Source: Starkeya sp. ORNL1
Lineage (GTDB): Bacteria; Pseudomonadota; Alphaproteobacteria; Rhizobiales; Xanthobacteraceae
Direction: 5' to 3'
Assembly: GCF_012971745.1 (NCBI RefSeq)
Contig: NZ_CP048834.1
Span: 124,001-188,000 of the forward strand
DNA: 64,000 nt
Shown in pieces: positions 1 to 7,934 of this stretch (positions are counted from its first letter, which is position 1; every line of letters begins with the position of its first letter). Both the position numbers and the translations under genes were made by a program. The notes under the pieces were generated by a model. That model was not told the DNA's origin. It ran no database searches and was given only the letters and a program-made list of their open reading frames with translations.

Positions 1-2744
1 ACCACCAGCTCCTCGAAGCGGCTGACGCGCGCATCGAGCGTGCCGGCGACTTCCAGCGCGCGGTTGCCGAGGGTGCGGTCGGCGAAGTCGAGCCGCTCTG
101 TCAGCGCATCGGTCACCACCTTGGTGCGGTCGACGAAGAAGCCGTCGAGGGTGCGCAGCGAACCGTCCATGGTTTCGCTGGCGAGCTTGGTGCCGTCGGT
201 CACGGTGCGGGCGAACTCGACGGTGCGGTTGGCCAGCGTCTCGTTGAGGCTGTGCACGCGGCGGTCGAGCGCGGCCTCGATATTGGCGAGGCGCTCGTCG
301 AGCGCGTTGCTGACGCTGAGGACGCGGGTGTCGAGCACGTTCTCGACGATGCCGAGCCGCTGGTCGAGCGCGATCGCGACTTCCGAGGTCTTGCTGGAGA
401 CGCGTTCGTCGAAGCCGGCGAGATTGACCTCCATGCTCCGGGTGACGGCATCGACCCGCTGGGTGATCTGGTTGACCAGGCCGCCGCCGTGGGTCTTCAC
501 GGTCTCGTCGAAGCTGCGCAGCCCATCCGTGATCTGGCGGCCGAGCACGCCGGAATCATTGCCGATGCGGTTGGCGAGCTCGCCGCCGCGCACCGAGATG
601 GTCTCCTCGAACGCCTTGAGGCGGGCGTTCAGCATCTCCTTCATCGCCTCGCCCTTGGCGCCGATGGTGGAGGAGAGCATTTCCGCGGTTTCGCGGAACT
701 GGTCGGTGACCTTGCCGCCGCGGGTGCCGATCGCCTGCGCCACATTGGCGCCGATCTGCTCCATGCGCTCGGTCATCATGTCGCTCTTCGACGACAGGTC
801 GATCGCCCACCGCTCTGCCGCGCTTTCCAGCGACTGGGTCACGCCCGCGCCGGCGTCGGAGAGCTGGTCGGTAACGCGCTGGCCGGTCTCGGCCAGCAGG
901 CGCTCCAGTTCGACGCCGCGCACCGCGACGGTGTCGTAGATGCGGTTGCCGGTGTCGGCGATGCGGTCGGCGAGGTCGCCGCCACGTACCGTGATGGTCT
1001 CGGCGACGCGGGTGCCGGTCTCCTCGAGCTTGCGCACGACGTCGCCGCCGCGCAGCGACAGGTCGAGCACCAGAGCTTCGCCGGTGCTCTTGAGGGTATG
1101 GTTGACCTCGTTGGCACGCACCGCGATCTCGTCGGCGAGGCGGGTGCCGGTGTCGACCAGGGCGTTGGTGATCTCGTCCGAGCGCGAGGTCAGCGTCTCG
1201 GTCAGCGTCAGCGTGGTCGCGGTGAGCTTGGCGCCCATCTCGTCGGTGCGGCTGGTGACGACGTCGGACAGCTCGGTCGCGGTACGCAGCAGATGCGAGC
1301 CGATCTCGTCGGTACGCGCCGCCAGCGTCTCGGCGAGGTCGGAGGTGACACCCGAAAGCCGACGGCTGATGTCGTCGGTCTTCGAGGTCAGGGTGGTGAT
1401 GAGGTGCTCGCTGGCGCCGGTGAGGTTCTCGTTCACCTCGGTGCCGGTGACGTGCAGGCGGTCGATCAGGTCGCCGCCCTTGTCGGTGAGCGCATCGATG
1501 ATGGTGTCGCCCACGCGGCCGAGCGCCAGAGTGATGTGCTCGCCCTTGTCCGCCAGCGTATGGGTGACGCGGTCGGCGGCCTCCATCACGCTCGCATTGA
1601 TGCGCTCGCTGACGCCTTCGACCTCGTGGGAGAAGGAGACGTGGGCGCCGGCGATGGAATCGCGGATGCGGTCGGCATGCGAGAGGATGGTCTCGCGCTC
1701 GGACACCAGCTCCTCGATGAGGCTGCGCACGCGCATCTCGTTTTCGTCATAGGCGCGCTCGAGCACGGCGACTTCGCTGCGCACCATGGCTTCGAGTTCG
1801 CCGGCGCGGGCAATGGTGCGCTCGACGCCGTCGCCCATGGCGGCGACCTCGCGACGGATGGCTTCGCCGACGGTGACGACGGAATCCATCGCCACTGCAT
1901 CGGGCTCGGCGAGGCGGACGGCGACCTGCGCCATGGAATGCGCGACGATGCGCATTTCCTGGGTGCGGCTGACCATGCCGGCGAGCACGAAGAAGAAGAT
2001 CGGCGGCACGATCAGGCCGGCGATGATGGTGAGGAGCGCCGGCGAGGAGAGCATTTCGCTGGCGCCGAGCTCGGCCACCCGCAGATGCGCGGCGGCCAGC
2101 AGGCCGCCAATGATCAGCCAGCCGATCGAGGCGCCGGCGGCAACCACGTACGGCATGGGCGAGGGGCGGCGCTGCAGCGCGGCGAGCAACTGGCCGATGC
2201 TCTGGCGATCGTCATTGGCAGCACGGCGCGCGGGCGGCGCGGCTTCGGCGTGGCGCGGATGCGGGGCAGGGCGGGTGCGCTCGGGAGCGCGTTCCTGCGG
2301 ACGCTCGACCGGCGGGGCATGCTCGTTGCGCTCGGCAGCGCGGTCGAACGGCACGAAATCGGACGCCGGCGCCGGACGGGCGATGGCGGGAAAAACTTCA
2401 CGTTCCAAGGGGCGCTCCACGGGACGTTCCACGTGCCGCTCGCGTTCGATCGGGCGCTCGCGTTCGCTCTGGCGGTCCACCGGGCGCTCCATGCTGCGGG
2501 CGAGCGGCTCGTCCTCGGAAGTTTCTTCGGGCGGGGCGAAATCGTCATCGTCGAATTGCGGGCGTGCGCGCATCTCGATGCGCGGCCCTTTCGGCTCCTG
2601 TGCCGGCGGCAGGTCGAACTCGTCGTCGACAGCCTCCCCCGCGGCTTCTGCTTCTTTCTTAGCGTCCAGACTGAGGGCCTCCTGAATGGCCGAAAGTGCG
2701 GCCTCGGTAGGATCTTGCTGAACTTTCTTCGTGCTCTTCGACAT
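1..2744 (-). CDS. Growth-pole-ring (GPR/RgsE)-like giant coiled-coil membrane protein, 5' part only
   Basis: The frame opens at ATG 2744 (MSKSTKKVQQDPTEAALSAI) and stays open for 914 codons to the left edge, so the C-terminus is outside the window. Residues 1-195 are charged and proline-rich. Two hydrophobic segments lie near residues 200-221 and 237-258. The rest is a long helical array of roughly 22-residue repeats of the form TGxRxxxTIxxRGGxLxxxL, as in apolipoprotein-like domains. This layout (N-terminal TM pair followed by apolipoprotein-like repeats in a very large protein) matches the Agrobacterium GPR and Sinorhizobium RgsE proteins, which form a ring at the growing pole and are needed for polar growth. 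Family assignment is by architecture only. Many Rhizobiales annotations call such proteins kinesin-like or hypothetical. It stands alone, with a 242-base gap to the next gene. Confidence 0.72.
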   Translation of the reverse strand, partial: MSKSTKKVQQDPTEAALSAIQEALSLDAKKEAEAAGEAVDDEFDLPPAQEPKGPRIEMRARPQFDDDDFAPPEETSEDEPLARSMERPVDRQSERERPIERERHVERPVERPLEREVFPAIARPAPASDFVPFDRAAERNEHAPPVERPQERAPERTRPAPHPRHAEAAPPARRAANDDRQSIGQLLAALQRRPSPMPYVVAAGASIGWLIIGGLLAAAHLRVAELGASEMLSSPALLTIIAGLIVPPIFFFVLAGMVSRTQEMRIVAHSMAQVAVRLAEPDAVAMDSVVTVGEAIRREVAAMGDGVERTIARAGELEAMVRSEVAVLERAYDENEMRVRSLIEELVSERETILSHADRIRDSIAGAHVSFSHEVEGVSERINASVMEAADRVTHTLADKGEHITLALGRVGDTIIDALTDKGGDLIDRLHVTGTEVNENLTGASEHLITTLTSKTDDISRRLSGVTSDLAETLAARTDEIGSHLLRTATELSDVVTSRTDEMGAKLTATTLTLTETLTSRSDEITNALVDTGTRLADEIAVRANEVNHTLKSTGEALVLDLSLRGGDVVRKLEETGTRVAETITVRGGDLADRIADTGNRIYDTVAVRGVELERLLAETGQRVTDQLSDAGAGVTQSLESAAERWAIDLSSKSDMMTERMEQIGANVAQAIGTRGGKVTDQFRETAEMLSSTIGAKGEAMKEMLNARLKAFEETISVRGGELANRIGNDSGVLGRQITDGLRSFDETVKTHGGGLVNQITQRVDAVTRSMEVNLAGFDERVSSKTSEVAIALDQRLGIVENVLDTRVLSVSNALDERLANIEAALDRRVHSLNETLANRTVEFARTVTDGTKLASETMDGSLRTLDGFFVDRTKVVTDALTERLDFADRTLGNRALEVAGTLDARVSRFEELV

Positions 2745-2986
2745 CGGACGTCGCCTCCGGTCCGTACGCTACTCCCCACCGGCTTCCGCCGTCGGGCCGG
2801 GGAATTTAACAGTCCAGCACGTCTCTTCGCGGGTCGCTAGGGTGCCATTCCCGATTCGAGACGCTATCCTCCGCAAAGTTAAAGAGACATGCCGGTCCAC
2901 CGCATTCCTATATTACGCGCGTGCAGTTTCAAAATGGAACGGGGGTTTCGTAAACCTCTTTCGATATCGTTAACGAGCTGTTCACC

Positions 2987-3232
2987 ATGTCTCGAAAGGA
3001 AATCAGCGCTCCCACCGTCGCCCAGCGACGCTGGCTGGAGCGTGGCCTGAAGCAACCCGGCGGTAAGCTGCCACTGTTCGATGAGCAGGGCCGCGAGGTG
3101 CCGCGGCGTACTGTGGAATCCTGTCTCGCCGCCGGCTGGGCGGAGCCGTGGATCGCCAATCCGATCAAGCCGGACTGGCTGGTCTGCCGCCTCACCACGG
3201 CCGGTCGGGCAGCCGTAGGCGTTGCGAAGTAA
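2987..3232 (+). CDS. Small conserved hypothetical protein (81 aa)
   Basis: An 81-residue ORF starting at ATG 2987 and encoding MSRKEISAPTVAQRRWLERG onward. It is soluble and basic, with a C-terminal segment around LVCRLTTAGRAAVG that reads like the end of a winged-helix or other small DNA-binding fold. There is no signal peptide or TM segment. Codon use is normal for this genome and no plausible ORF lies opposite. It sits divergently from the GPR-like gene with a relatively AT-rich 242-base gap between them that probably holds both promoters. I do not recognise a named family, so function is unknown. Confidence 0.75.
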   Translation: MSRKEISAPTVAQRRWLERGLKQPGGKLPLFDEQGREVPRRTVESCLAAGWAEPWIANPIKPDWLVCRLTTAGRAAVGVAK

Positions 3233-3336
3233 CGGTGGCAAGCGTGCTCAAGATTCCGTTTGTTCGGAAATGAACACCCCTTTCATCCTCATTCCGGGAC
3301 AAGCTTGGGGATCTAGGGTCTGCCAGGCGGGATCGG

Positions 3337-4026
3337 TCAGTCGCCTTTGAGGTGCTGTGCTTCCGCGTCCGGCGTGAGCGCGGCGCCGGCACCGGCGCTT
3401 TCGAGAAAACCCTCGACCAACTCGGCCGCCGATCCGGAGGCGGGAGCGGTTTCGACGGTAGCGGCGACCAGCAATTCGGTCCGCCAGCCGCGACCATGGT
3501 CGCAGCCGACGCCGCGCAGCGCTTCGCTTTCGCTCGTCAAGGTAAAGCTGCGGCAAAGACCATCCTTGATCAGGTAGGTGCCGCTCAGCACAAGCTGCGC
3601 CGGGCCGATACCGAGCGGGGCGCCGCTCGGCTGCCTGCCCAGCGCCGTCGCTACTGCCGGCGAACCGGCCACCCCGGTAAGTGTCTCCGGCGCCGAAAGC
3701 CGGCCGACCCAATAGCTCCCGAGCCCGAGGACAAGTGCCAGCGCGGCGGCGAGCGGTAGCGCGGCACGGCTGCGCCATGCCGGCCGGCGTGCCGGCAAGA
3801 TCGCGGCGAGCAGGCGTTCGGGCGGCGGCGCATCGAGCAAGGTTGCGAAGGCATCGCGGGTCGCAGTGCGCGAGCGGCGGTACCCGTCGATGCGCCGGGC
3901 AATCCCCGGCTCGGCGGCGGCGTGCTCCACCGCAGCCGCGATCTCCGGCGGCAGTTCGCCATCCACATAGGCCATCAGCATTTCGTCGGTGATCTCGTCG
4001 CGGGTGATTTTGGCCTCGCCGCTCAT
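3337..4026 (-). CDS. Membrane-anchored anti-sigma factor
   Basis: 229 residues from ATG 4026, whose ATGA overlaps the stop of the upstream sigma gene, so the pair is translationally coupled. The N-terminus (DEITDEMLMAYVDGELP, about residues 10-26) is the typical start of a cytoplasmic anti-sigma domain. A single TM helix lies near residues 88-107, followed by a periplasmic domain of about 120 residues with two cysteines (C158, C175) that could form a disulfide. No HxxxCxxC zinc motif is present, so it is not a ZAS-type redox sensor. By family role it should hold the partner ECF sigma factor at the membrane until an envelope signal is sensed. A longer frame extends to 4368 but is antisense noise within the sigma gene. 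Confidence 0.85.
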   Translation of the reverse strand: MSGEAKITRDEITDEMLMAYVDGELPPEIAAAVEHAAAEPGIARRIDGYRRSRTATRDAFATLLDAPPPERLLAAILPARRPAWRSRAALPLAAALALVLGLGSYWVGRLSAPETLTGVAGSPAVATALGRQPSGAPLGIGPAQLVLSGTYLIKDGLCRSFTLTSESEALRGVGCDHGRGWRTELLVAATVETAPASGSAAELVEGFLESAGAGAALTPDAEAQHLKGD

Positions 4027-4541
4027 CTGCGTGCTCCCATGCCGGCCGCGCGCGGCTCCGGCGCGCCCTCCAGGGCCGTCGCGACCGCTGTCCGCGCCCG
4101 GGCGAGGCGGCTCATGACGGTGCCCACGGGGATATCGAGCGTGCTCGCGGCGTCGCGGTAGCTCATCTCCTCGACGCAGACCAGCATCAGCACCGAGCGC
4201 TGTTCTTCCGGCAGAGCGGCGATGGCGGCCTGCGTCGCCTGCAAGGTGAGCCGGGCTTCCACCGTGGTGCGGCCGTCCTGGCCCGGCAGGTCCGGCCACT
4301 CCTCGATCGGCGCCTCGGGGCGGCGTGCGCGGAACGCGTCGATCCAGAGATTGCGCAGGATGCGGCACATCCAGCTGTCGAAATTGGTGCCTGGCTGCCA
4401 GCTGGCGCTGGCGGCCAACGCCCGCTCGCAGGCGCCCTGCACCAGGTCGTCGGCAGCCTCGCGCGAGCGGGTCAGTGACCAGGCGAAGGCCCGGAGCTTC
4501 GGCAGCGCGCGGATCAGCAGCGGTCTTATGTCGACGCTCAA
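4023..4541 (-). CDS. ECF-family RNA polymerase sigma factor
   Basis: 172 residues. I place the start at TTG 4541 because GGGGA lies six bases upstream and the product then begins just before sigma region 2. Region 2 spans about residues 12-75 (SREAADDLVQGACERAL, then FDSWMCRILRNLWIDAFR). Region 4 is at about 100-155, with the helix-turn-helix SYRDAASTLDIPVGTVMSRL. No region 1 or 3 is present, as expected for ECF factors. It overlaps the anti-sigma gene by four bases. A GGAAT-N16-CGTTA promoter lies 29-54 bases upstream, and the same motif heads the divergent protease gene and the poly-Asp protein gene. Autoregulation and control of both secreted proteins are therefore likely (inference). Confidence 0.88.
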   Translation of the reverse strand: MSVDIRPLLIRALPKLRAFAWSLTRSREAADDLVQGACERALAASASWQPGTNFDSWMCRILRNLWIDAFRARRPEAPIEEWPDLPGQDGRTTVEARLTLQATQAAIAALPEEQRSVLMLVCVEEMSYRDAASTLDIPVGTVMSRLARARTAVATALEGAPEPRAAGMGARR

Positions 4542-4569
4542 GACAGGTCCCCGGTCTCGTTCGGCGACA

Positions 4570-4595
4570 TAACGTAAGGTAAGGATGCTTATTCC
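4570..4595 (-). promoter_or_regulatory. Predicted ECF promoter of the sigma/anti-sigma operon
   Basis: On the minus strand GGAAT (4595-4591) is followed after 16 bases by CGTTA (4574-4570). This matches the alphaproteobacterial ECF pattern GGAAY-N16/17-CGTT. It lies 29 bases upstream of the TTG start and is back to back with an equivalent plus-strand motif. Confidence 0.62.
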
Positions 4596-4603
4596 GCTCG
4601 CGT

Positions 4604-4629
4604 GGAATTTTTTCAGTCGCGTCACGTTT
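4604..4629 (+). promoter_or_regulatory. Predicted ECF promoter of the subtilisin-like protease gene
   Basis: GGAAT (4604-4608), a 16-base spacer, then CGTTT (4625-4629). The expected transcription start is within a few bases of ATG 4638, so the message would be leaderless or nearly so. This argues against the in-frame GTG at 4602, which lies upstream of the -35 box. Confidence 0.62.
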
Positions 4630-4637
4630 GGTGTGTC

Positions 4638-5909
4638 ATGAACCTTTCCCGGGCTGTCGTCGTCTTGCTGCTCGCCGCGCTTCTGGGGGCGTTCCCGCTC
4701 GCGCCGGTCGGGGAGGGGTTCGCGATCTCGCAAGCGCTTGCCGATGATGATGACGATGACTGGGGCGATGATGACGATGACGATGATCGCCCGCGTCCGC
4801 GCCGCGTGGCCCCGCCTCCATCGCCGCGTCAGGCGCGGCCTCCTGCTCCGCGTCCGCTGCCGGAATTCGTCGTCGCTGTGCCGGCGGGCGCCGATCTCGA
4901 CCGCATCGCGGCGCTCGGTTTCCGGGTGATTGCCCGCGAGCGGCTGGCGCTGACCGGCCGGGAGACCGCCCGGCTGCGCCCGCTGCGGCGGCTGAGCCTG
5001 GCGCAGGCGCGTCGCCTCATTGCCGGGGCGGTGCCGCAGGCGGCGCTCGATCTCAATACGCGCTACCGCCCCAGCGATTTCCCCTGCGCTCCCGATGACT
5101 GCCCTGCTCACGCCGCGGTCGGCTGGCCGCCGCCGGCCGCGGGCTGTCGGCTGGCGCCGCGCATCGGCCTGGTCGATACCGGGATCGATCTGGACGCACC
5201 TGCGCTGCGCAGCGCGCGCATCACCGAGCTCTCGACCCGCAGCAAGGGACGGGCCGCGGCGGGAAATGCGCATGGCACGGCGGTGGCGGCGCTGCTCGCT
5301 GGCGCCGCGGACGGGCCGGCCCCCGGTCTCATGCCGCGGGCGGAGATCATTGCAGTCGATGCCTTCCACCGTGCCGGAGGCGAAGAGATCGCCGACGCCT
5401 ATGATGTCGCACGCGCGCTCGACCGCCTTGCTGGGCACGACGTCGACATCGTCAATCTGAGCCTGGCCGGCCCGGAAAATGCGGTACTTGAGGAAGCGAT
5501 CACCGCCATGGCGGCGCGCGGCGTGGTGCTGGTGGCAGCCGCCGGCAATGAAGGCCCGCGTGCGCCACCGCAATTTCCGGCCGCCTATCGCGATGTCGTC
5601 GCGGTGACGGCGGCGGATGTGCAGGGGCGCGCCTATCGCCAGGCGACGGGTGGACCGCACATCGCCTTCGCCGCGCCGGGCGTGAAGCTGTGGACCGCCT
5701 CGGGCAAAGCGGGCCGGCTGCGCTCCGGCACCTCCTATGCCGTGCCGTTCGTGACCGCGGCGCTGGCGACGCAGCGCCTCGACGCGCCGGAGGTGCCGAC
5801 CGCTGATCTGGTGGCGCGGTTGGCCAGGAGCGCGCGCGATCTCGGCGAGGCCGGGCGCGACCCGGTGTTCGGCTGGGGCATGGTGAAGATGCCGGCGTGC
5901 GGGCCGTGA
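4638..5909 (+). CDS. Secreted subtilisin-like (S8) serine protease with poly-Asp tracts
   Basis: 423 residues from ATG 4638. A signal peptide (about 1-35, ending SQALA) is followed at once by six Asp, WG, seven Asp and a basic Pro-rich linker (RPRPRR and on). The catalytic domain runs from about residue 174 to the end: Asp180 in GLVDTGID, His212 in NAHGTAVAALL, oxyanion Asn304 in AAGNEG, and Ser366 in SGTSYAVP. All catalytic residues are present. Residues 75-135 may be a small inhibitor/propeptide-like domain. The export signal places it in the periplasm or outside. It is divergent from the ECF sigma operon and convergent with the small poly-Asp protein gene. Substrate unknown; it could be an envelope-stress effector or take part in the signalling that releases the sigma factor. 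Confidence 0.85.
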   Translation: MNLSRAVVVLLLAALLGAFPLAPVGEGFAISQALADDDDDDWGDDDDDDDRPRPRRVAPPPSPRQARPPAPRPLPEFVVAVPAGADLDRIAALGFRVIARERLALTGRETARLRPLRRLSLAQARRLIAGAVPQAALDLNTRYRPSDFPCAPDDCPAHAAVGWPPPAAGCRLAPRIGLVDTGIDLDAPALRSARITELSTRSKGRAAAGNAHGTAVAALLAGAADGPAPGLMPRAEIIAVDAFHRAGGEEIADAYDVARALDRLAGHDVDIVNLSLAGPENAVLEEAITAMAARGVVLVAAAGNEGPRAPPQFPAAYRDVVAVTAADVQGRAYRQATGGPHIAFAAPGVKLWTASGKAGRLRSGTSYAVPFVTAALATQRLDAPEVPTADLVARLARSARDLGEAGRDPVFGWGMVKMPACGP

Positions 5910-5922
5910 CAATCAGGCGGCC

Positions 5923-6216
5923 TCAGTCGTCGCCGTCATCATCGCCGTGCCGGCGAAAGCGCCAGCCGCGATAGCGGCCGCGATCGTCATCGTCGTCATC
6001 ATGGCCGCGGTAATAATTGCGCGGCGTGACCTGGTAATGGTGCCACTCGACGTGGCGCTGACGTATCCAGCGGCGCCGGCCGTCATCATCATCATCGTCG
6101 TCGTCGACCAGCAGAAGCGGTGCGGTCAGCGCAATCGGTGTGCCCGCGTGCGCCGGGCCGGCCAGTAAGCCAAGGCCCAGCAGCGCGCCCGCCATGGGGA
6201 TGACCAGGATTTTCAT
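5923..6216 (-). CDS. Small secreted poly-Asp protein (97 aa)
   Basis: The start is ATG 6216, with GGAGAG upstream. The signal peptide is about residues 1-24 (ending AHA). The mature part has eight Asp (38-45), an Arg/Trp/His-rich stretch, six Asp (73-78), another Arg-rich segment, and ends GDDDGDD. Alternating acidic blocks and Arg/His/Tyr segments suggest divalent-cation binding or interaction with a charged polymer; no named domain is recognised. A GGAAT-N17-CGTT motif lies 62-87 bases upstream, which places the gene in the same ECF regulon as the neighbouring protease, itself marked by poly-Asp blocks. Only 13 bases separate the two convergent genes. A longer frame to 6345 would run through the promoter and is rejected. 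Confidence 0.75.
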   Translation of the reverse strand: MKILVIPMAGALLGLGLLAGPAHAGTPIALTAPLLLVDDDDDDDDGRRRWIRQRHVEWHHYQVTPRNYYRGHDDDDDDRGRYRGWRFRRHGDDDGDD

Positions 6217-6277
6217 GGGATGCTCTCCGTTCTCGCGGAGGCTCGAGGCGGCGCGCCTCCCGGCCTCACGCTCGCAG

Positions 6278-6303
6278 AACGAGGATGTGCGGCGGTTTAT
6301 TCC
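6278..6303 (-). promoter_or_regulatory. Predicted ECF promoter of the poly-Asp protein gene
   Basis: On the minus strand GGAAT (6303-6299), a 17-base spacer, then CGTT (6281-6278). Same motif as the two promoters at 4570-4629. It gives a leader of about 55 bases to ATG 6216. Confidence 0.55.
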
Positions 6304-6358
6304 GTGGCGCGGCACATTTCCCACGTGCTGGCATTCCGGCGACACGGAGGCTATCTAA

Positions 6359-6721
<363 letters not shown>

Positions 6722-6776
6722 GGTGTCCCGCGCGGGCATCCTGCGGGGCTCTTCACGTTGGTAGGAAAGCACAGAG

Positions 6777-7157
6777 ATGACCGATCCCCGTATGAGAATT
6801 CCCAGCGACGATCATCCCATCACGATCGTCCGCAATGGTTCGCGCGTGATCGTCCGGCTGGCGGACCAGATCATCGCCGACACCACCGATGCCCTGACCC
6901 TGCGCGAGGCGAAATATGCGCCGGTCCACTACATTCCGCGGGCGGATGTGGCCATGTCGTTGCTGGAGCCGAGCCCAACCACCAGCTATTGCCCCTATAA
7001 GGGCGATGCGACCTACTATTCGGTCGGACGTGGGCCGCGCGATGTCGCCTGGTGCTATGAAGTGCCGTACCCGGCGGTCGCCGAGATCGCCGGACGCCTG
7101 GCCTTCTATTCCGACCGCGTCGACGCCATCGAAGAATTGGCGCAAGAGCCGAAGTGA
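6777..7157 (+). CDS. DUF427 domain protein
   Basis: 126 residues. The DUF427 pattern is clear: a tract around ALTLREAKYAPVHYIPRADV, then SYCPYKGDATYYSV and DVAWCYEVPYP, the last containing the conserved Trp-x-Tyr. The family is a small beta-tent fold with no established biochemical role, and it occurs widely in bacteria and fungi. Start ATG 6777 is preceded by a purine-rich stretch (GGAAAGCACAGAG). It may be cotranscribed with the ferredoxin gene upstream. Confidence 0.85.
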   Translation: MTDPRMRIPSDDHPITIVRNGSRVIVRLADQIIADTTDALTLREAKYAPVHYIPRADVAMSLLEPSPTTSYCPYKGDATYYSVGRGPRDVAWCYEVPYPAVAEIAGRLAFYSDRVDAIEELAQEPK

Positions 7158-7283
7158 TCGGGCGGCCGGCACCTCAGCGCCTATCCATCGCGAGCGTTGA
7201 TCGGACCGATACGAAGACTCGGCTTGTCGCTGTGTCCTGACGGTTGCAAGGTCAATCCGGCAGCTGACGAGAGGACCGCCGCC

Positions 7284-7925
7284 ATGCTCTACACGCCTTC
7301 CGCCTTTCGCGAGGACGATGTCGCGGCGATGCATGCGCACATCGAGGCGACCGGCCTTGCCTGCCTGGTGACGGTCGGCGCCGCCGGGCCGCTGGTCAGC
7401 CATGTGCCGCTGCGACTTGACCGGGACGCCGGGCCGTTCGGCACGCTGAGCGGACATCTCGCCCGCGCCAATCCGCAGCTCGAGGCCAGCGATCTTTCGC
7501 AATCGGCACTGGCGGTGTTCCTGCTTGCCGACGCTTATGTCTCGCCGTCCTGGTACGCCTCCAAGGCCGAGCATGGCCGCGTCGTGCCGACCTGGAACTA
7601 CAGCGTCGTGCACGCCCGTGGCCGCCTCGAACTGTTCGACGACCGCGAGGCGCTGATGGCGCAGGTCGCCGCACTCACGGATCGCCACGAGGCGCGCTTC
7701 GACGCGCCCTGGCAGGCGAACGATGCGCCGGCGGATTATCTGGAGCGCCAGTTGCGCGCCATTGTCGGCCTGCGGCTGCGGATCGAGGCGCTGGAAGGCA
7801 AGGCCAAGCTGAGCCAGAACCAGAAGCCGGCGGACTATGCCGGGGTGGTCGCCGGGCTCGGCGCCTCCGCGAGCGAGACCGATCGCACGGTGGCCGCGAT
7901 GATGGCGGCGAAGCGCGAGGACTGA
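7284..7925 (+). CDS. PaiB-type FMN-binding protein
   Basis: 213 residues from ATG 7284; a frame extends up to 7197 but the family N-terminus is MLYTPSAFREDD, which fits this start. The split-barrel flavin-binding fold is visible in LVTVGAAGPLVSHVPLRL and PTWNYSVVHARGRLE; the C-terminal KAKLSQNQ motif is a hallmark of the family. Bacillus PaiB was described as a negative regulator of sporulation and protease genes, but many homologues are probably FMN/heme-binding enzymes. It stands alone and ends nine bases before the convergent ycjF stop. Confidence 0.87.
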   Translation: MLYTPSAFREDDVAAMHAHIEATGLACLVTVGAAGPLVSHVPLRLDRDAGPFGTLSGHLARANPQLEASDLSQSALAVFLLADAYVSPSWYASKAEHGRVVPTWNYSVVHARGRLELFDDREALMAQVAALTDRHEARFDAPWQANDAPADYLERQLRAIVGLRLRIEALEGKAKLSQNQKPADYAGVVAGLGASASETDRTVAAMMAAKRED

Positions 7926-7934
7926 GAAAGGCGC

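Noticed and set aside
252-2840. An 862-residue plus-strand reading frame
   Set aside because: It is the antisense of the GPR-like gene. The repetitive GC-rich coding sequence keeps the opposite strand open; the product is a low-complexity Ala/Gly/Arg/His-rich string with no motif.
4023-5912. A 629-residue minus-strand frame covering sigma factor and protease
   Set aside because: Only the last 172 codons (from TTG 4541) are the ECF sigma factor. The rest is antisense to the subtilisin-like protease.
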